From Deltaproteobacteria bacterium (GTDB lineage: Bacteria > Bdellovibrionota > FAC87 > UBA2466): a stretch of DNA of 6,343 bases. Shown piece by piece: positions 1-5,972 of the stretch. Both the position numbers and the translations under genes were made by a program. Location: contig JABMMY010000157.1 in the NCBI GenBank assembly GCA_013205415.1, positions 1 through 6,343 of the forward strand. Reading direction: 5' to 3'. Every line of letters starts with the position of its first letter. Position 1 is the stretch's first letter. The notes below the pieces were generated by a model. It made no database searches, was not told the origin of the DNA, and worked only from the letters and a program-made list of their open reading frames with translations.

Positions 1-467
1 AAAGAATACTGTCCAAAAATCTGGATGATATCTGCTACCATCGCTAAACCATCTTGACCCAAATCGTCTATTCTCCCTATGAAAGGACTGACATAGGTAG
101 CGCCAGCTTTTGCAGCAAGAAGAGCCTGTACAGGTTGAAAAATCAGCGTGACATTCGTAGGAATTCCCTCGGCGGCCAGAATTTTTACAGCCTTCAGCCC
201 CTCACTCATCATAGGAATTTTAACGACAACGTTATCTCCGTATTTGCGAAGTTCTTTGGCCTCTCTCAACATTTCAGTAGCGGTGGTACCTATGACCTCT
301 AAACTAACCGGCCCCTTCACCCAACGACAAATCTCCTTAGCCACCTCATTAAAAGGTCTTCCCGATTTTGCAATTAATGAGGGGTTGGTGGTCACACCAT
401 CTAAAACACCTAGTGAGTCGGCCTCTTTAATCTCTTCAATTGATGCGGAATCGATAAAATATTCCAT
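1..467 (-). CDS. tal: Transaldolase, small (FSA/TalC-like) type, partial at its C-terminus
   Basis: Transaldolase moves a dihydroxyacetone unit between sugar phosphates in the cytoplasmic non-oxidative pentose phosphate pathway. I translated the minus strand from the ATG at 467-465; 155 codons stay open to the left edge, and this family is usually about 215 residues, so roughly the last quarter is missing. The start MEYFIDSAS carries the conserved Asp6; TTNPSL lies at residues 26-31; VVVKIP at 80-85 holds the Schiff-base lysine (Lys83); PTNVTLIF is at 103-110 and SPFIGRIDD at 127-135. Glu57 (in SLEVIGTT) and Phe129 (in SPFIGR) occupy positions where, as known for this family, fructose-6-phosphate aldolases have Gln and Tyr, so true transaldolase activity is the better call. 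An AGGAGG Shine-Dalgarno sits directly upstream of the ATG, making the start secure. The gene diverges from the ABC operon. Confidence 0.93.
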   Translation of the reverse strand, partial: MEYFIDSASIEEIKEADSLGVLDGVTTNPSLIAKSGRPFNEVAKEICRWVKGPVSLEVIGTTATEMLREAKELRKYGDNVVVKIPMMSEGLKAVKILAAEGIPTNVTLIFQPVQALLAAKAGATYVSPFIGRIDDLGQDGLAMVADIIQIFGQYS

Positions 468-469
468 GG

Positions 470-478
470 ATCCTCCTA
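470..478 (-). promoter_or_regulatory. Strong Shine-Dalgarno of the transaldolase gene
   Basis: Read on the minus strand the bases before the start are TTAGGAGGATCC-ATG. The full AGGAGG core lies about 4-6 bases from the ATG at 467, which fixes the start codon and suggests efficient translation. Confidence 0.8.
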
Positions 479-480
479 AC

Positions 481-492
481 TTAAGATCTTAA
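481..492. repeat. 12-bp perfect palindrome TTAAGATCTTAA in the transaldolase leader
   Basis: TTAAGATCTTAA is identical to its own reverse complement. It lies between the predicted -10 box of the minus-strand promoter and the Shine-Dalgarno, at about +11 to +22 of the predicted transcript. With no loop it would act as DNA-binding symmetry rather than an RNA hairpin. An operator role is inference; a similar palindrome lies at 581-590 on the other side of the promoters. Confidence 0.5.
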
Positions 493-508
493 ACTATTAA
501 GTAATGGT

Positions 509-537
509 ATTGTAATTCGGACTACTAACCTTGACAA
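509..537 (-). promoter_or_regulatory. tal: Predicted sigma70-type promoter for transaldolase
   Basis: On the minus strand TTGTCA (-35, plus coordinates 537-532) is followed after exactly 17 bases by TACAAT (-10, 514-509). Each box differs from consensus at one position. The predicted transcript start is near 502, giving a leader of about 35 bases. The -35 box overlaps that of the divergent promoter. Confidence 0.6.
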
Positions 538-560
538 AAGAAAAGTAAAATCTCTAATAT
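531..560 (+). promoter_or_regulatory. Predicted sigma70-type promoter for the ABC exporter operon
   Basis: TTGACA (531-536), a perfect -35 consensus, is followed after 18 bases by TAATAT (555-560). Transcription would start near 567, leaving a leader of about 50 bases before the ATG at 617. The -35 overlaps the minus-strand TTGTCA at 532-537, so RNA polymerase is unlikely to occupy both promoters at once (inference). Confidence 0.6.
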
Positions 561-580
561 ACATCACAAACTTACACCCG

Positions 581-590
581 AAGACGTCTT
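581..590. repeat. 10-bp perfect palindrome AAGACGTCTT in the ABC operon leader
   Basis: AAGACGTCTT equals its own reverse complement. It shares the half-sites AAGA and TCTT with the palindrome at 481-492, and the two centres lie about 47 and 51 bases from the shared -35 region. Nothing else in the sequence shows which protein, if any, would bind. Confidence 0.4.
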
Positions 591-616
591 AAAACTAACT
601 GGGGTTTAAAAAATTT

Positions 617-1555
617 ATGATCGAAGTCAAAGAACTTACCAAAAAATACGGCGATAGAATTGCGGTCGACAATATTTCTTTTAGCGTAAAGCGTGGAGAG
701 ATTTTAGGATTCCTTGGACAAAATGGTGCGGGAAAAACTACAACGATGAAAATGTTGACCTGTTTCATGCCGGCCACAATAGGAACGGCGAGCATTGCTG
801 GATTCGATGTTTTTGAAAATTCCTATGAAGTCAAAAAAAGGATTGGCTACCTTCCTGAAACTCCACCCCTTTATCCGGAGCTTTTAGTTTCAGAATATTT
901 AAATTTTGTAGCGGATCTCAGAGCCATTCCTCGACGTGAAAAGAAAAAAAGAATGGATATTGTTTTAGATCGCTGCCAACTAGGAGATGTCAAAAATCGA
1001 TTGATTGGAAATCTTTCTAAAGGATATCGACAAAGGGTCGGCCTTGCTCAAGCCTTGATTCATGATCCCGAAGTTTTAATTCTAGATGAACCTACAGTGG
1101 GTCTAGATCCTAAACAACAAAGTGAAGCTCGCAGTCTTATTAGATCTTTACGCTCTGAACGAACGGTAATTTATAGTACCCACATTCTTTCTGAGGTTGC
1201 TGCCACCTGTGACAGGATTATTATTATTGATCGCGGGAAAATTGTGGCGCAGGAGGCGATTAATTCTCTCGGCGCCACCGGCACGATGACTAAAACAGAG
1301 GTGATTGTTCAGAGGTCATCAGAAAATGTGGCACAATGTTTACGTTCGATCAGTGGAGTTAAGAACGTTCAATGCCTATCTAATGGTAAGGAGCGTATTA
1401 TTGTGGAGTCGGAGGCCCAAGAGGACATCATGGCTGAAATAGCAAAGGTAGTCGTTAATAATAATGCAGGGCTGATTCGAATGGCTCCAGTCCAACTAGC
1501 ATTAGAAGATTATTATTTAGATCTTATCGGTGGAAAAAGAGGGGTCGTAATATGA
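617..1555 (+). CDS. ABC transporter ATP-binding protein, GldA-like exporter ATPase
   Basis: This is the cytoplasmic ATPase that would power the membrane complex encoded by the next two genes. In order, its 312 residues show Walker A GQNGAGKT (34-41), the GYLPE Q-loop region (77-81) with Glu where many ABC ATPases have Gln, the signature LSKGYRQR (133-140), Walker B VLILDEP (153-159) with catalytic Glu158, the D-loop GLDP (162-165) and the switch His189 in STHILSE. A C-terminal extension from about residue 210 resembles the accessory region of GldA/CcmA-type exporters. GYLPE followed by PPLYPE and the LSKGYRQR signature are typical of the GldA-like branch. The start is well placed, about 8-10 residues before the first conserved positions, but its Shine-Dalgarno (GGGG at 601-604) is weak and distant. 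The stop overlaps the permease start as ATGA. Transported substrate unknown; gldA orthology is not established, so no symbol is given. Confidence 0.93.
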   Translation: MIEVKELTKKYGDRIAVDNISFSVKRGEILGFLGQNGAGKTTTMKMLTCFMPATIGTASIAGFDVFENSYEVKKRIGYLPETPPLYPELLVSEYLNFVADLRAIPRREKKKRMDIVLDRCQLGDVKNRLIGNLSKGYRQRVGLAQALIHDPEVLILDEPTVGLDPKQQSEARSLIRSLRSERTVIYSTHILSEVAATCDRIIIIDRGKIVAQEAINSLGATGTMTKTEVIVQRSSENVAQCLRSISGVKNVQCLSNGKERIIVESEAQEDIMAEIAKVVVNNNAGLIRMAPVQLALEDYYLDLIGGKRGVVI

Positions 1556-2325
1556 GAGGCGCCATAGCTATTGTTAAAAGAGAGATTCGATCCTATTTTT
1601 GTTCCCCCATCGCCTATGTAGTATTGGGTGTGTTTCTATTTGTGATGGGAGTTATTTTTGCGAAGTTTGTAGATCTTTACCAAAGATTTAATAGTGCGCA
1701 ACAGTTTGGACAGGCTCAAGGAATTACGATCGATAAGGTAGCCACCTATTTGTATCAGAACATGGCCTTTATTTTATGTTTTGTGACCCCTTTTCTTACG
1801 ATGAGGTTATTCTCAGAGGAAAAACGTCAGCACACACTTGAACTACTATTTACTGCACCGGTAAGGGAGCTAGAAATAGTAATGGGAAAGTTTTTGTCGG
1901 CCTATTTTTTGATGCTATTAATGCTGGCCCTTTCTGCCATTTATGTTTTTTTTATGGTTCTTTGGGGAAATCCAGAGCTTAAAATTATTGGAGCTACCTA
2001 TTTAGGATTGGCTTTGGCACTCGCCTGTTATGTGTCTCTGGGGGGATTAATTTCGGCGATGACCTCTAGTCAAGCTATTGCAGCGGTCTGGACATTTATT
2101 GCTCTACTATTTTTATGGTTGTTGCAATCATTGGGGCAGGGGATTACCGCCGCGTGGGGACCCATTCAATGGGGGCCGACATTGGTTTATATTTCTCCTC
2201 TCGGCCATTTTAATTCTTTTTCAGAGGGGTTAATTCATGTGAAGGACGTGGTTTACTTTCTTTCCTTCACAATATTTTGTCTTTTTTTGACCCACCGAGT
2301 GGTGGAAAGCAATCGTTGGAGATAA
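1552..2325 (+). CDS. ABC-2 type transporter permease, GldF-like
   Basis: This is the inner-membrane channel subunit paired with the upstream ATPase. Its 257 residues hold about six hydrophobic segments, near 21-40, 70-86, 113-137, 145-165, 175-193 and 232-250, the usual ABC-2 layout. The motif FSEEKRQHTLELLFTAPVR (87-105), just after the second segment, is the conserved cytoplasmic coupling region of GldF/NosY-like permeases. The first hydrophobic segment is preceded by KREIRSYFCSP, a common opening in this family. The ATG overlaps the ATPase stop by four bases and has AGAGGGG just upstream inside the ATPase gene, so translational coupling is likely. The GldG-like gene follows after four bases. 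The family assignment is firm, but substrate and physiological role are not visible. Confidence 0.92.
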   Translation: MRGAIAIVKREIRSYFCSPIAYVVLGVFLFVMGVIFAKFVDLYQRFNSAQQFGQAQGITIDKVATYLYQNMAFILCFVTPFLTMRLFSEEKRQHTLELLFTAPVRELEIVMGKFLSAYFLMLLMLALSAIYVFFMVLWGNPELKIIGATYLGLALALACYVSLGGLISAMTSSQAIAAVWTFIALLFLWLLQSLGQGITAAWGPIQWGPTLVYISPLGHFNSFSEGLIHVKDVVYFLSFTIFCLFLTHRVVESNRWR

Positions 2326-2329
2326 TTGT

Positions 2330-3943
2330 ATGAGTATCATCGCTATCATTGTCGCCTTAGCGGCCACGGCCGTCAGTGCAATCTCTGCCTATTTGGCTGG
2401 AGAAAGTGTTCTGATTTGGCAAATTTCTTTAGAAATAGCCATTGTCGGCTATGTCACCTATTTCATCAGAGAGCGGCGATTTTTTATTGAGCTCTTCTCC
2501 AGAAAAACAACTCGCTATGGGCTCAATGCTATTATCATGTCGCTGTTTGCTTTCGGAATTCTAATAGTAGCCAATCTGATTGCGAGTCGACATGATCTCA
2601 AGAAAGATCTTACTAAGAACAAACTGCACACCCTATCTGACCAATCCATTAAGGTGTTAAGAGGCCTACCGGGAGAGGTGAAATTAAAGGCCTTTATCAG
2701 TCCCATGCAAATGGCCGAATTCGAAAAAATTCTTGATAAATACACCTACTACACAAAAAATTTGAAAAAAGAATATATCGACGTAGATAAAGATCCATTG
2801 GCGGTTCAAAAATATAATATTAAGCAGGTCGGAACGATTATTATAGAGAGTGAAGCTAGAACCTCCAGAGTAGAAAATCTTTTGGGCCCTGATGATCCAA
2901 AGCTTGAGGAGAAGATTACCAATGCGATTATTCAGGTTGCTAAAGGAGATAAAAAGAAACTCTATTATGTTTCGGGACATGGTGAAAAGCTGCTCACCGA
3001 TACAGGTAAAGAGGGTTACTCTGAAATGAGGGAGCAGTTAGAGGGGGGTCGTTACAAAGTTGAGGAATTAATTTTGGTAGAAAAAGGGGTGGTTCCTGCA
3101 GATGCCGACATCCTTATGATTGCGGGACCCAAGTCAGATTTTTTCGCGCCAGAGTTAAAGGCGATTGAGGCCTATCTTGCAAGGGGCGGAAAATGTTTGA
3201 TGATGCTAGAGCCCACCTCGTCGCCAACTTTAAAAAACCTATTGGCTAAATATGGAGCTATTTTTAATGCTAAGAAGACGGTCGTAGAATTAAATCCACT
3301 TCAACAATTAGCGGGCGGAAATCCTCTAACCCCCATTGTAACCAGCTATAATAAAGAAAGTGAGATCACTCGAGAGGCAAAGCAGATCAGTTTGTTTCCT
3401 ATAGCCACACCGATTGAAAAGGTCGAGCCCACGCCAGCAGGCCTTAAGGTGGTAACTCTTTTTTCTACAAGCGCAAAAAGTTTTGAGTCCGATCTTAAAG
3501 AAAATCAGGTGAAGCCCAATCCTAAATTAGATCGTAAAGGCCCCCTGTCTTTAGCCGTTTCTGTGATGGGCAAGGGGACCGCAAAGGTCGAGGATAACAA
3601 GCTGATTCCTGGCGCAAAGGCCGAGGACAACAAGCCGATTCCTGGCGCAAAGGTAGAGGAGAACCAAGAGCCAGAGTTTAGATTGGTGGTCGTAGGAGAT
3701 TCCGATTTTGCTTCTAATAGCGGGAGAAGATTTGGCATCAACGGCGACATTTTTCAAAATATCTTGAGTTGGTTGGCCCATGAAGAGGATCTGATCTCTA
3801 TTCGCCCGAGGCCGCAGGACACGAGTGAATTTGAAATTACAGAAACACGAATGAGGGTGATTAACTTAGCCTCTATCGTATTTGCTCCGATGTTCATGTT
3901 CATTTCGGGTCTCGGAGTGTGGGCGGCTCGGCGTAAAAAATAA
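2330..3943 (+). CDS. GldG-like ABC transporter auxiliary membrane protein
   Basis: Third subunit of the exporter, expected to sit in the inner membrane with a large periplasmic domain. Its 537 residues begin with hydrophobic segments at about 4-24, 27-47 and 65-86. HDLKKDLTKNKLHTLSDQS (88-106) follows, matching the D-L-T-x-N-K-x-x-T-L-S hallmark at the head of the GldG/ABC_transp_aux region. YYVSGHGE (212-219), the AYLARGGK segment (281-288) and RLVVVGDSDFASN (451-463) are further family landmarks, and a C-terminal helix at about 512-532 ends in basic RRKK. Just before RLVVVGDSDF there is a Lys/Glu/Pro-rich linker made of an 11-residue tandem repeat (418-445). GGAGA lies seven bases before the ATG, supporting this start. 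In Flavobacterium GldA, GldF and GldG form a gliding-associated ABC complex; whether this one serves motility, secretion or envelope assembly cannot be told. Confidence 0.9.
   Translation: MSIIAIIVALAATAVSAISAYLAGESVLIWQISLEIAIVGYVTYFIRERRFFIELFSRKTTRYGLNAIIMSLFAFGILIVANLIASRHDLKKDLTKNKLHTLSDQSIKVLRGLPGEVKLKAFISPMQMAEFEKILDKYTYYTKNLKKEYIDVDKDPLAVQKYNIKQVGTIIIESEARTSRVENLLGPDDPKLEEKITNAIIQVAKGDKKKLYYVSGHGEKLLTDTGKEGYSEMREQLEGGRYKVEELILVEKGVVPADADILMIAGPKSDFFAPELKAIEAYLARGGKCLMMLEPTSSPTLKNLLAKYGAIFNAKKTVVELNPLQQLAGGNPLTPIVTSYNKESEITREAKQISLFPIATPIEKVEPTPAGLKVVTLFSTSAKSFESDLKENQVKPNPKLDRKGPLSLAVSVMGKGTAKVEDNKLIPGAKAEDNKPIPGAKVEENQEPEFRLVVVGDSDFASNSGRRFGINGDIFQNILSWLAHEEDLISIRPRPQDTSEFEITETRMRVINLASIVFAPMFMFISGLGVWAARRKK
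3581..3664 (+). repeat. 33-bp in-frame tandem repeat, two full copies and a partial third, inside the GldG-like gene
   Basis: The unit starts GCAAAGG and ends CCTGGC; copies lie at 3581-3613 and 3614-3646, with an 18-base partial copy at 3647-3664. They encode AKVEDNKLIPG, AKAEDNKPIPG and AKVEEN. The copies differ at a few bases, so the duplication is not brand new, but it stays in frame. It forms a charged, flexible linker before the last conserved block of the protein. Confidence 0.9.
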
Positions 3944-3957
3944 AAATAAAAATAAAA
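3934..3957. repeat. A/T hexanucleotide tract (TAAAAA)n across the operon end
   Basis: Four consecutive TAAAAA-like units span the last codons and the TAA stop of the GldG-like gene and fill the 14-base gap to the tsaB stop. Read from tsaB the tract is T-rich, but no stable stem precedes it, so I do not call a terminator. Such tracts can slip during replication; any slippage would alter only the extreme C-terminus. Confidence 0.6.
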
Positions 3958-4656
3958 CTAAAAGCGAGTGCTGCCGAAATAGTTAGGAACTAATTGCACC
4001 CAATCTGAAAGTGACTCCACCGTTTTTCTTGTGGTGGCTTTTGCTAGTGCCTCTGCAAGATCGGTAGCGACCAAGGGTTGTTTTGTGACGACAATTGAGG
4101 GGTCTGAGGGAAGGGCTATTAAATTAATTCTGTCATCTAAGAGAACCACGAGAGACCGATTTCCCGAAAGAAAGCTCCAGTCGGAGTGAGTTGTTTCTGC
4201 AATTAACTGTAAAAAGCTATCGGTATTAATCTTAAAATGAGCTGAGGCAAAACGATCGGAGGTAATATGGGTAAGCACCTGTAGTTCATCACATAGAATC
4301 TGCGATTGCTTAGAGGCCCATTTAAGCGCGCGTGCTTCAGAGCCACTCAGTATTTCAATGGGACACCTTTTAACATAGGCCAGGGCCTTTAAAGAGGCGA
4401 GAGCAATTCTAAGTCCCGTAAATGAACCGGGGCCTGAGGTGGTAATAAAGCGAGAGATGCGAGATACCGAAAGACCACACTCTTTAAGAGCGATCTCTAA
4501 TTGAGGAATGAAACATTCGGAGTGGTCTCCGGTTTCAGTTATTATTTTAGAAAGAATAAGATCTAGTACGATTGAGTTTTTCGCTCGATGAAGGGCCAGT
4601 GTGCCCCGGGGAGAGGAAAGGTCTACGCTTAACCAGATTTCATCAAGGTCATTCAT
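3958..4656 (-). CDS. tsaB: TsaB, tRNA threonylcarbamoyladenosine (t6A37) biosynthesis subunit
   Basis: TsaB is the catalytically inactive partner that scaffolds TsaD and TsaE when the threonylcarbamoyl group is moved to A37 of ANN-decoding tRNAs in the cytoplasm. The hallmark TSGPGSFTGLRIAL lies at residues 73-86 of the 232-residue form. The N-terminal strand IWLSVDLSS (7-15) matches the usual I-D-T-S opening, and the C-terminal LVPNYFG resembles the family's P-x-Y ending. I chose the ATG at 4656 because TsaB normally begins 2-6 residues before this first strand. An in-frame TTG at 4701 would add 15 polar residues; neither start has a Shine-Dalgarno. The central D-A-R motif common in TsaB is replaced by HITSDRFASAHF. 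The gene is convergent with the ABC operon and not next to other t6A genes. Confidence 0.9.
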   Translation of the reverse strand: MNDLDEIWLSVDLSSPRGTLALHRAKNSIVLDLILSKIITETGDHSECFIPQLEIALKECGLSVSRISRFITTSGPGSFTGLRIALASLKALAYVKRCPIEILSGSEARALKWASKQSQILCDELQVLTHITSDRFASAHFKINTDSFLQLIAETTHSDWSFLSGNRSLVVLLDDRINLIALPSDPSIVVTKQPLVATDLAEALAKATTRKTVESLSDWVQLVPNYFGSTRF

Positions 4657-5045
4657 GTTTAGGCGGTAGTAATCGGTTTTTTTATGGGGTTCAAGATCCA
4701 AATAATGGGAAGCGGTAGAACTACCAAAATTAGACCGTTAAGCAAGGGGAATGCCTAACAAGAGTATTCCGGTTTCTTGGGGGATTGCCATTTTGGGCTA
4801 CTCTACCGCCCCCTAATTTACGCTCGATTCCGATTTGAGTGGGCCCTTTGCATCTCTGCATCCTTCCCACCCTCCAATTATAGCCCACCGCATTACCGCC
4901 TTTCAATAGGCAACATTTAGACAGTATTTTTCAAAATTCGCAAAAGCACTATGGGCTCCATGGGTTACTGCGACAAGTGTTTAGACAATGAACGCAATAA
5001 AAAAAACAATTCAGAAAAAGAAACTCTTGTCCCATCGCCATCGTG
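4657..5045. other. Intergenic stretch without a convincing gene
   Basis: About 390 bases between the start of tsaB and the stop of the secreted-protein gene. All frames break up quickly. I see only a possible 32-codon frame on the plus strand at 4951-5049 containing YCDKC, a small inverted repeat GGTAG-AA-CTACC at 4714-4725, and one copy of a 28-29 base near-repeat at 4986-5014. It must hold the tsaB promoter, but no good -35/-10 pair stands out on the minus strand, and no terminator hairpin with a T tract is visible for the gene at 5046-5636. Confidence 0.5.
4986..5014 (+). repeat. Near-repeat copy 1 (matches 5964-5991)
   Basis: A CAATGAACGCAATAA core, then an A run and CAATTCAG, matches 5964-5991 at about 25 of 29 positions with one gap. 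The two copies have the same orientation and flank the secreted-protein gene on both sides. Part of the match is A-rich and so less informative. Confidence 0.4.
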
Positions 5046-5636
5046 CTAATTTTCACACTGGCCGTTTGCAATAATTTTTTTAAGATCGCATTCACCCTCA
5101 AAATAGGAATCACACCCCTTTTTGGTTTTATATCGGTCAAATACCCAAACCCATCGCCTTCGGCCATTGGAATCTGTTTTGATGCTTGAAATCTCCCCTG
5201 ATATGCAAAGGTACTTTTCATTTTCTACGAATTTTCTCCAAGCCTTTTGATACAGACGGCATGAGCTCAACGGCATAGGTCTTCTTGCTAAATATTCATG
5301 TAACACCCCATCACGAATCCCGGAAATGACCAATAAAGTAACTCGCACTTTCTCACTAAAGTCGTACTTTCTTCCTTCGCAAGCCAGATTGGCAGTTCTT
5401 AAATCAAAACATTGCCAATAGGGATAAGGCGAGGATGTATCTTTTTCTGAGAATGGAGAAGGAGTTGCGTCACAAGAGTTTGTTTTCAAATCGTCTTCGG
5501 TCAAAACTCCGTAATCGTCGGTCAAAAGTGCATAGGGATATTGGGAGATAAGTTGCTGCGGATGATATTTTTCTGGCCGAGCTGCCGAGTCAATTGTTTG
5601 GGAAAACAATAGGGACAAAATCAAGATTTTTCGCAT
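5046..5636 (-). CDS. Predicted exported cysteine-rich protein of unknown function
   Basis: I do not recognise this 196-residue protein. It starts with a typical Sec signal peptide: MRK, a hydrophobic core ILILSLLF, and a probable cleavage after SAA (residue 19). The mature part has eight cysteines at 55, 76, 86, 126, 144, 175, 183 and 194. That even number fits disulfide bonding in the periplasm or outside the cell, which is inference. There is no lipobox cysteine near the cleavage site and no membrane helix beyond the signal. The middle contains TLLVISGIRDGVLHEYLARR (100-119), and the C-terminal part is basic and aromatic around RRRWVWVFDRYK (159-170). The ATG at 5636 has GGAGAA about 9-10 bases upstream, which supports the start. 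It has no operon partner. Confidence 0.78.
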   Translation of the reverse strand: MRKILILSLLFSQTIDSAARPEKYHPQQLISQYPYALLTDDYGVLTEDDLKTNSCDATPSPFSEKDTSSPYPYWQCFDLRTANLACEGRKYDFSEKVRVTLLVISGIRDGVLHEYLARRPMPLSSCRLYQKAWRKFVENEKYLCISGEISSIKTDSNGRRRWVWVFDRYKTKKGCDSYFEGECDLKKIIANGQCEN

Positions 5637-5668
5637 TTTTTTAGGTTCTCCAATTTTTCATTGAATCT

Positions 5669-5710
5669 TTTCATTAGAGTAGCTGCTCTTCCCTTGTGAC
5701 CGTAATGAAA
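5669..5710. repeat. Nested inverted repeats upstream of the secreted-protein gene
   Basis: Outer 8-bp arms TTTCATTA (5669-5676) and TAATGAAA (5703-5710) enclose a second near-palindrome AGAGTAGCTGCTCT (5676-5689), whose only mismatch pair would be a G-U wobble in RNA. The structure begins about 33 bases upstream of the ATG at 5636. It could be an operator or a leader structure; it has no T tract on either side, so it is not a standard terminator. Confidence 0.4.
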
Positions 5711-5821
5711 TGATCTTTGAGCTCACCTTTTTCATAACCACAACCTTAGTAATTAGCCCGCTAACTTTCTACCCACTATACTAGCGGTCTTTGAGCTCCT
5801 CGTTAAGGAACTCGCAACCAG

Positions 5822-5850
5822 TTGATCCCTAGTTTTTAATGGGATACAAA
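5822..5850 (+). promoter_or_regulatory. Candidate sigma70-type promoter for the ferredoxin gene
   Basis: TTGATC (5822-5827) and TACAAA (5845-5850) are separated by exactly 17 bases. Each box keeps four of the six consensus bases. The transcript would start near 5857, giving a leader of about 195 bases that contains the hairpin at 5946-5972. Confidence 0.35.
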
Positions 5851-5945
5851 GAGGAAGTAAGTGGGCTCTTTTCCTTAAAAGTGGGTGAGGGTGAGATTTC
5901 GAAAGTTAATGTGAAATGTTTTCATTGGAATCCTTTACCCGCCAG

Positions 5946-5972
5946 CGTTATTGGGAAAGAACCCAATCAACG
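5946..5972 (+). other. Bulged hairpin in the predicted ferredoxin leader
   Basis: CGTTATTGGG (5946-5955) can pair with CCCAAT (5962-5967) and AACG (5969-5972), leaving one bulged C (5968) and the loop AAAGAA: ten pairs in all. No T tract follows on the plus strand (it is A-rich), and none follows on the minus strand, so this is not a standard intrinsic terminator. Its function is unknown. Confidence 0.45.

Noticed and set aside
54..492. Two plus-strand open frames opposite the transaldolase gene
   Set aside because: They are antisense to a clear, motif-rich transaldolase frame and resemble no protein family.
595..795. Minus-strand frame across the start of the ATPase gene
   Set aside because: It is a shadow of the ABC ATPase coding sequence, with no ribosome site and no family features.
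2515..3781. Several minus-strand frames inside the GldG-like gene, including repeats such as APGIGLLSS
   Set aside because: They are antisense readings of the conserved gene; the apparent peptide repeats come from the 33-bp tandem repeat.
3934..3958. Possible terminator between the ABC operon and tsaB
   Set aside because: The tract is T-rich only on the tsaB strand, and no stable stem precedes it on either strand.
4751..4816. 21-codon hydrophobic plus-strand frame starting MPNKS
   Set aside because: Very short; the purine-rich bases before the ATG are directly adjacent to it, leaving no proper ribosome-site spacing.
4660..4900. Recurring GCGGTA motif in both orientations (near 4664, 4712, 4804 and 4895)
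   Set aside because: Too short and variable to separate from chance; one copy lies inside the tsaB upstream frame and the spacing is irregular.
4949..5221. 90-codon minus-strand frame overlapping the end of the secreted-protein gene
   Set aside because: It is out of frame with a signal-peptide-bearing gene, lacks a ribosome site and has no recognisable features.
5788..5838. Possible tRNA or attachment-site end around CTCGCAACCAG
   Set aside because: No acceptor, D or T arm can be folded, and the weak GAGCTCC/GGAACTC stem has a mismatch.
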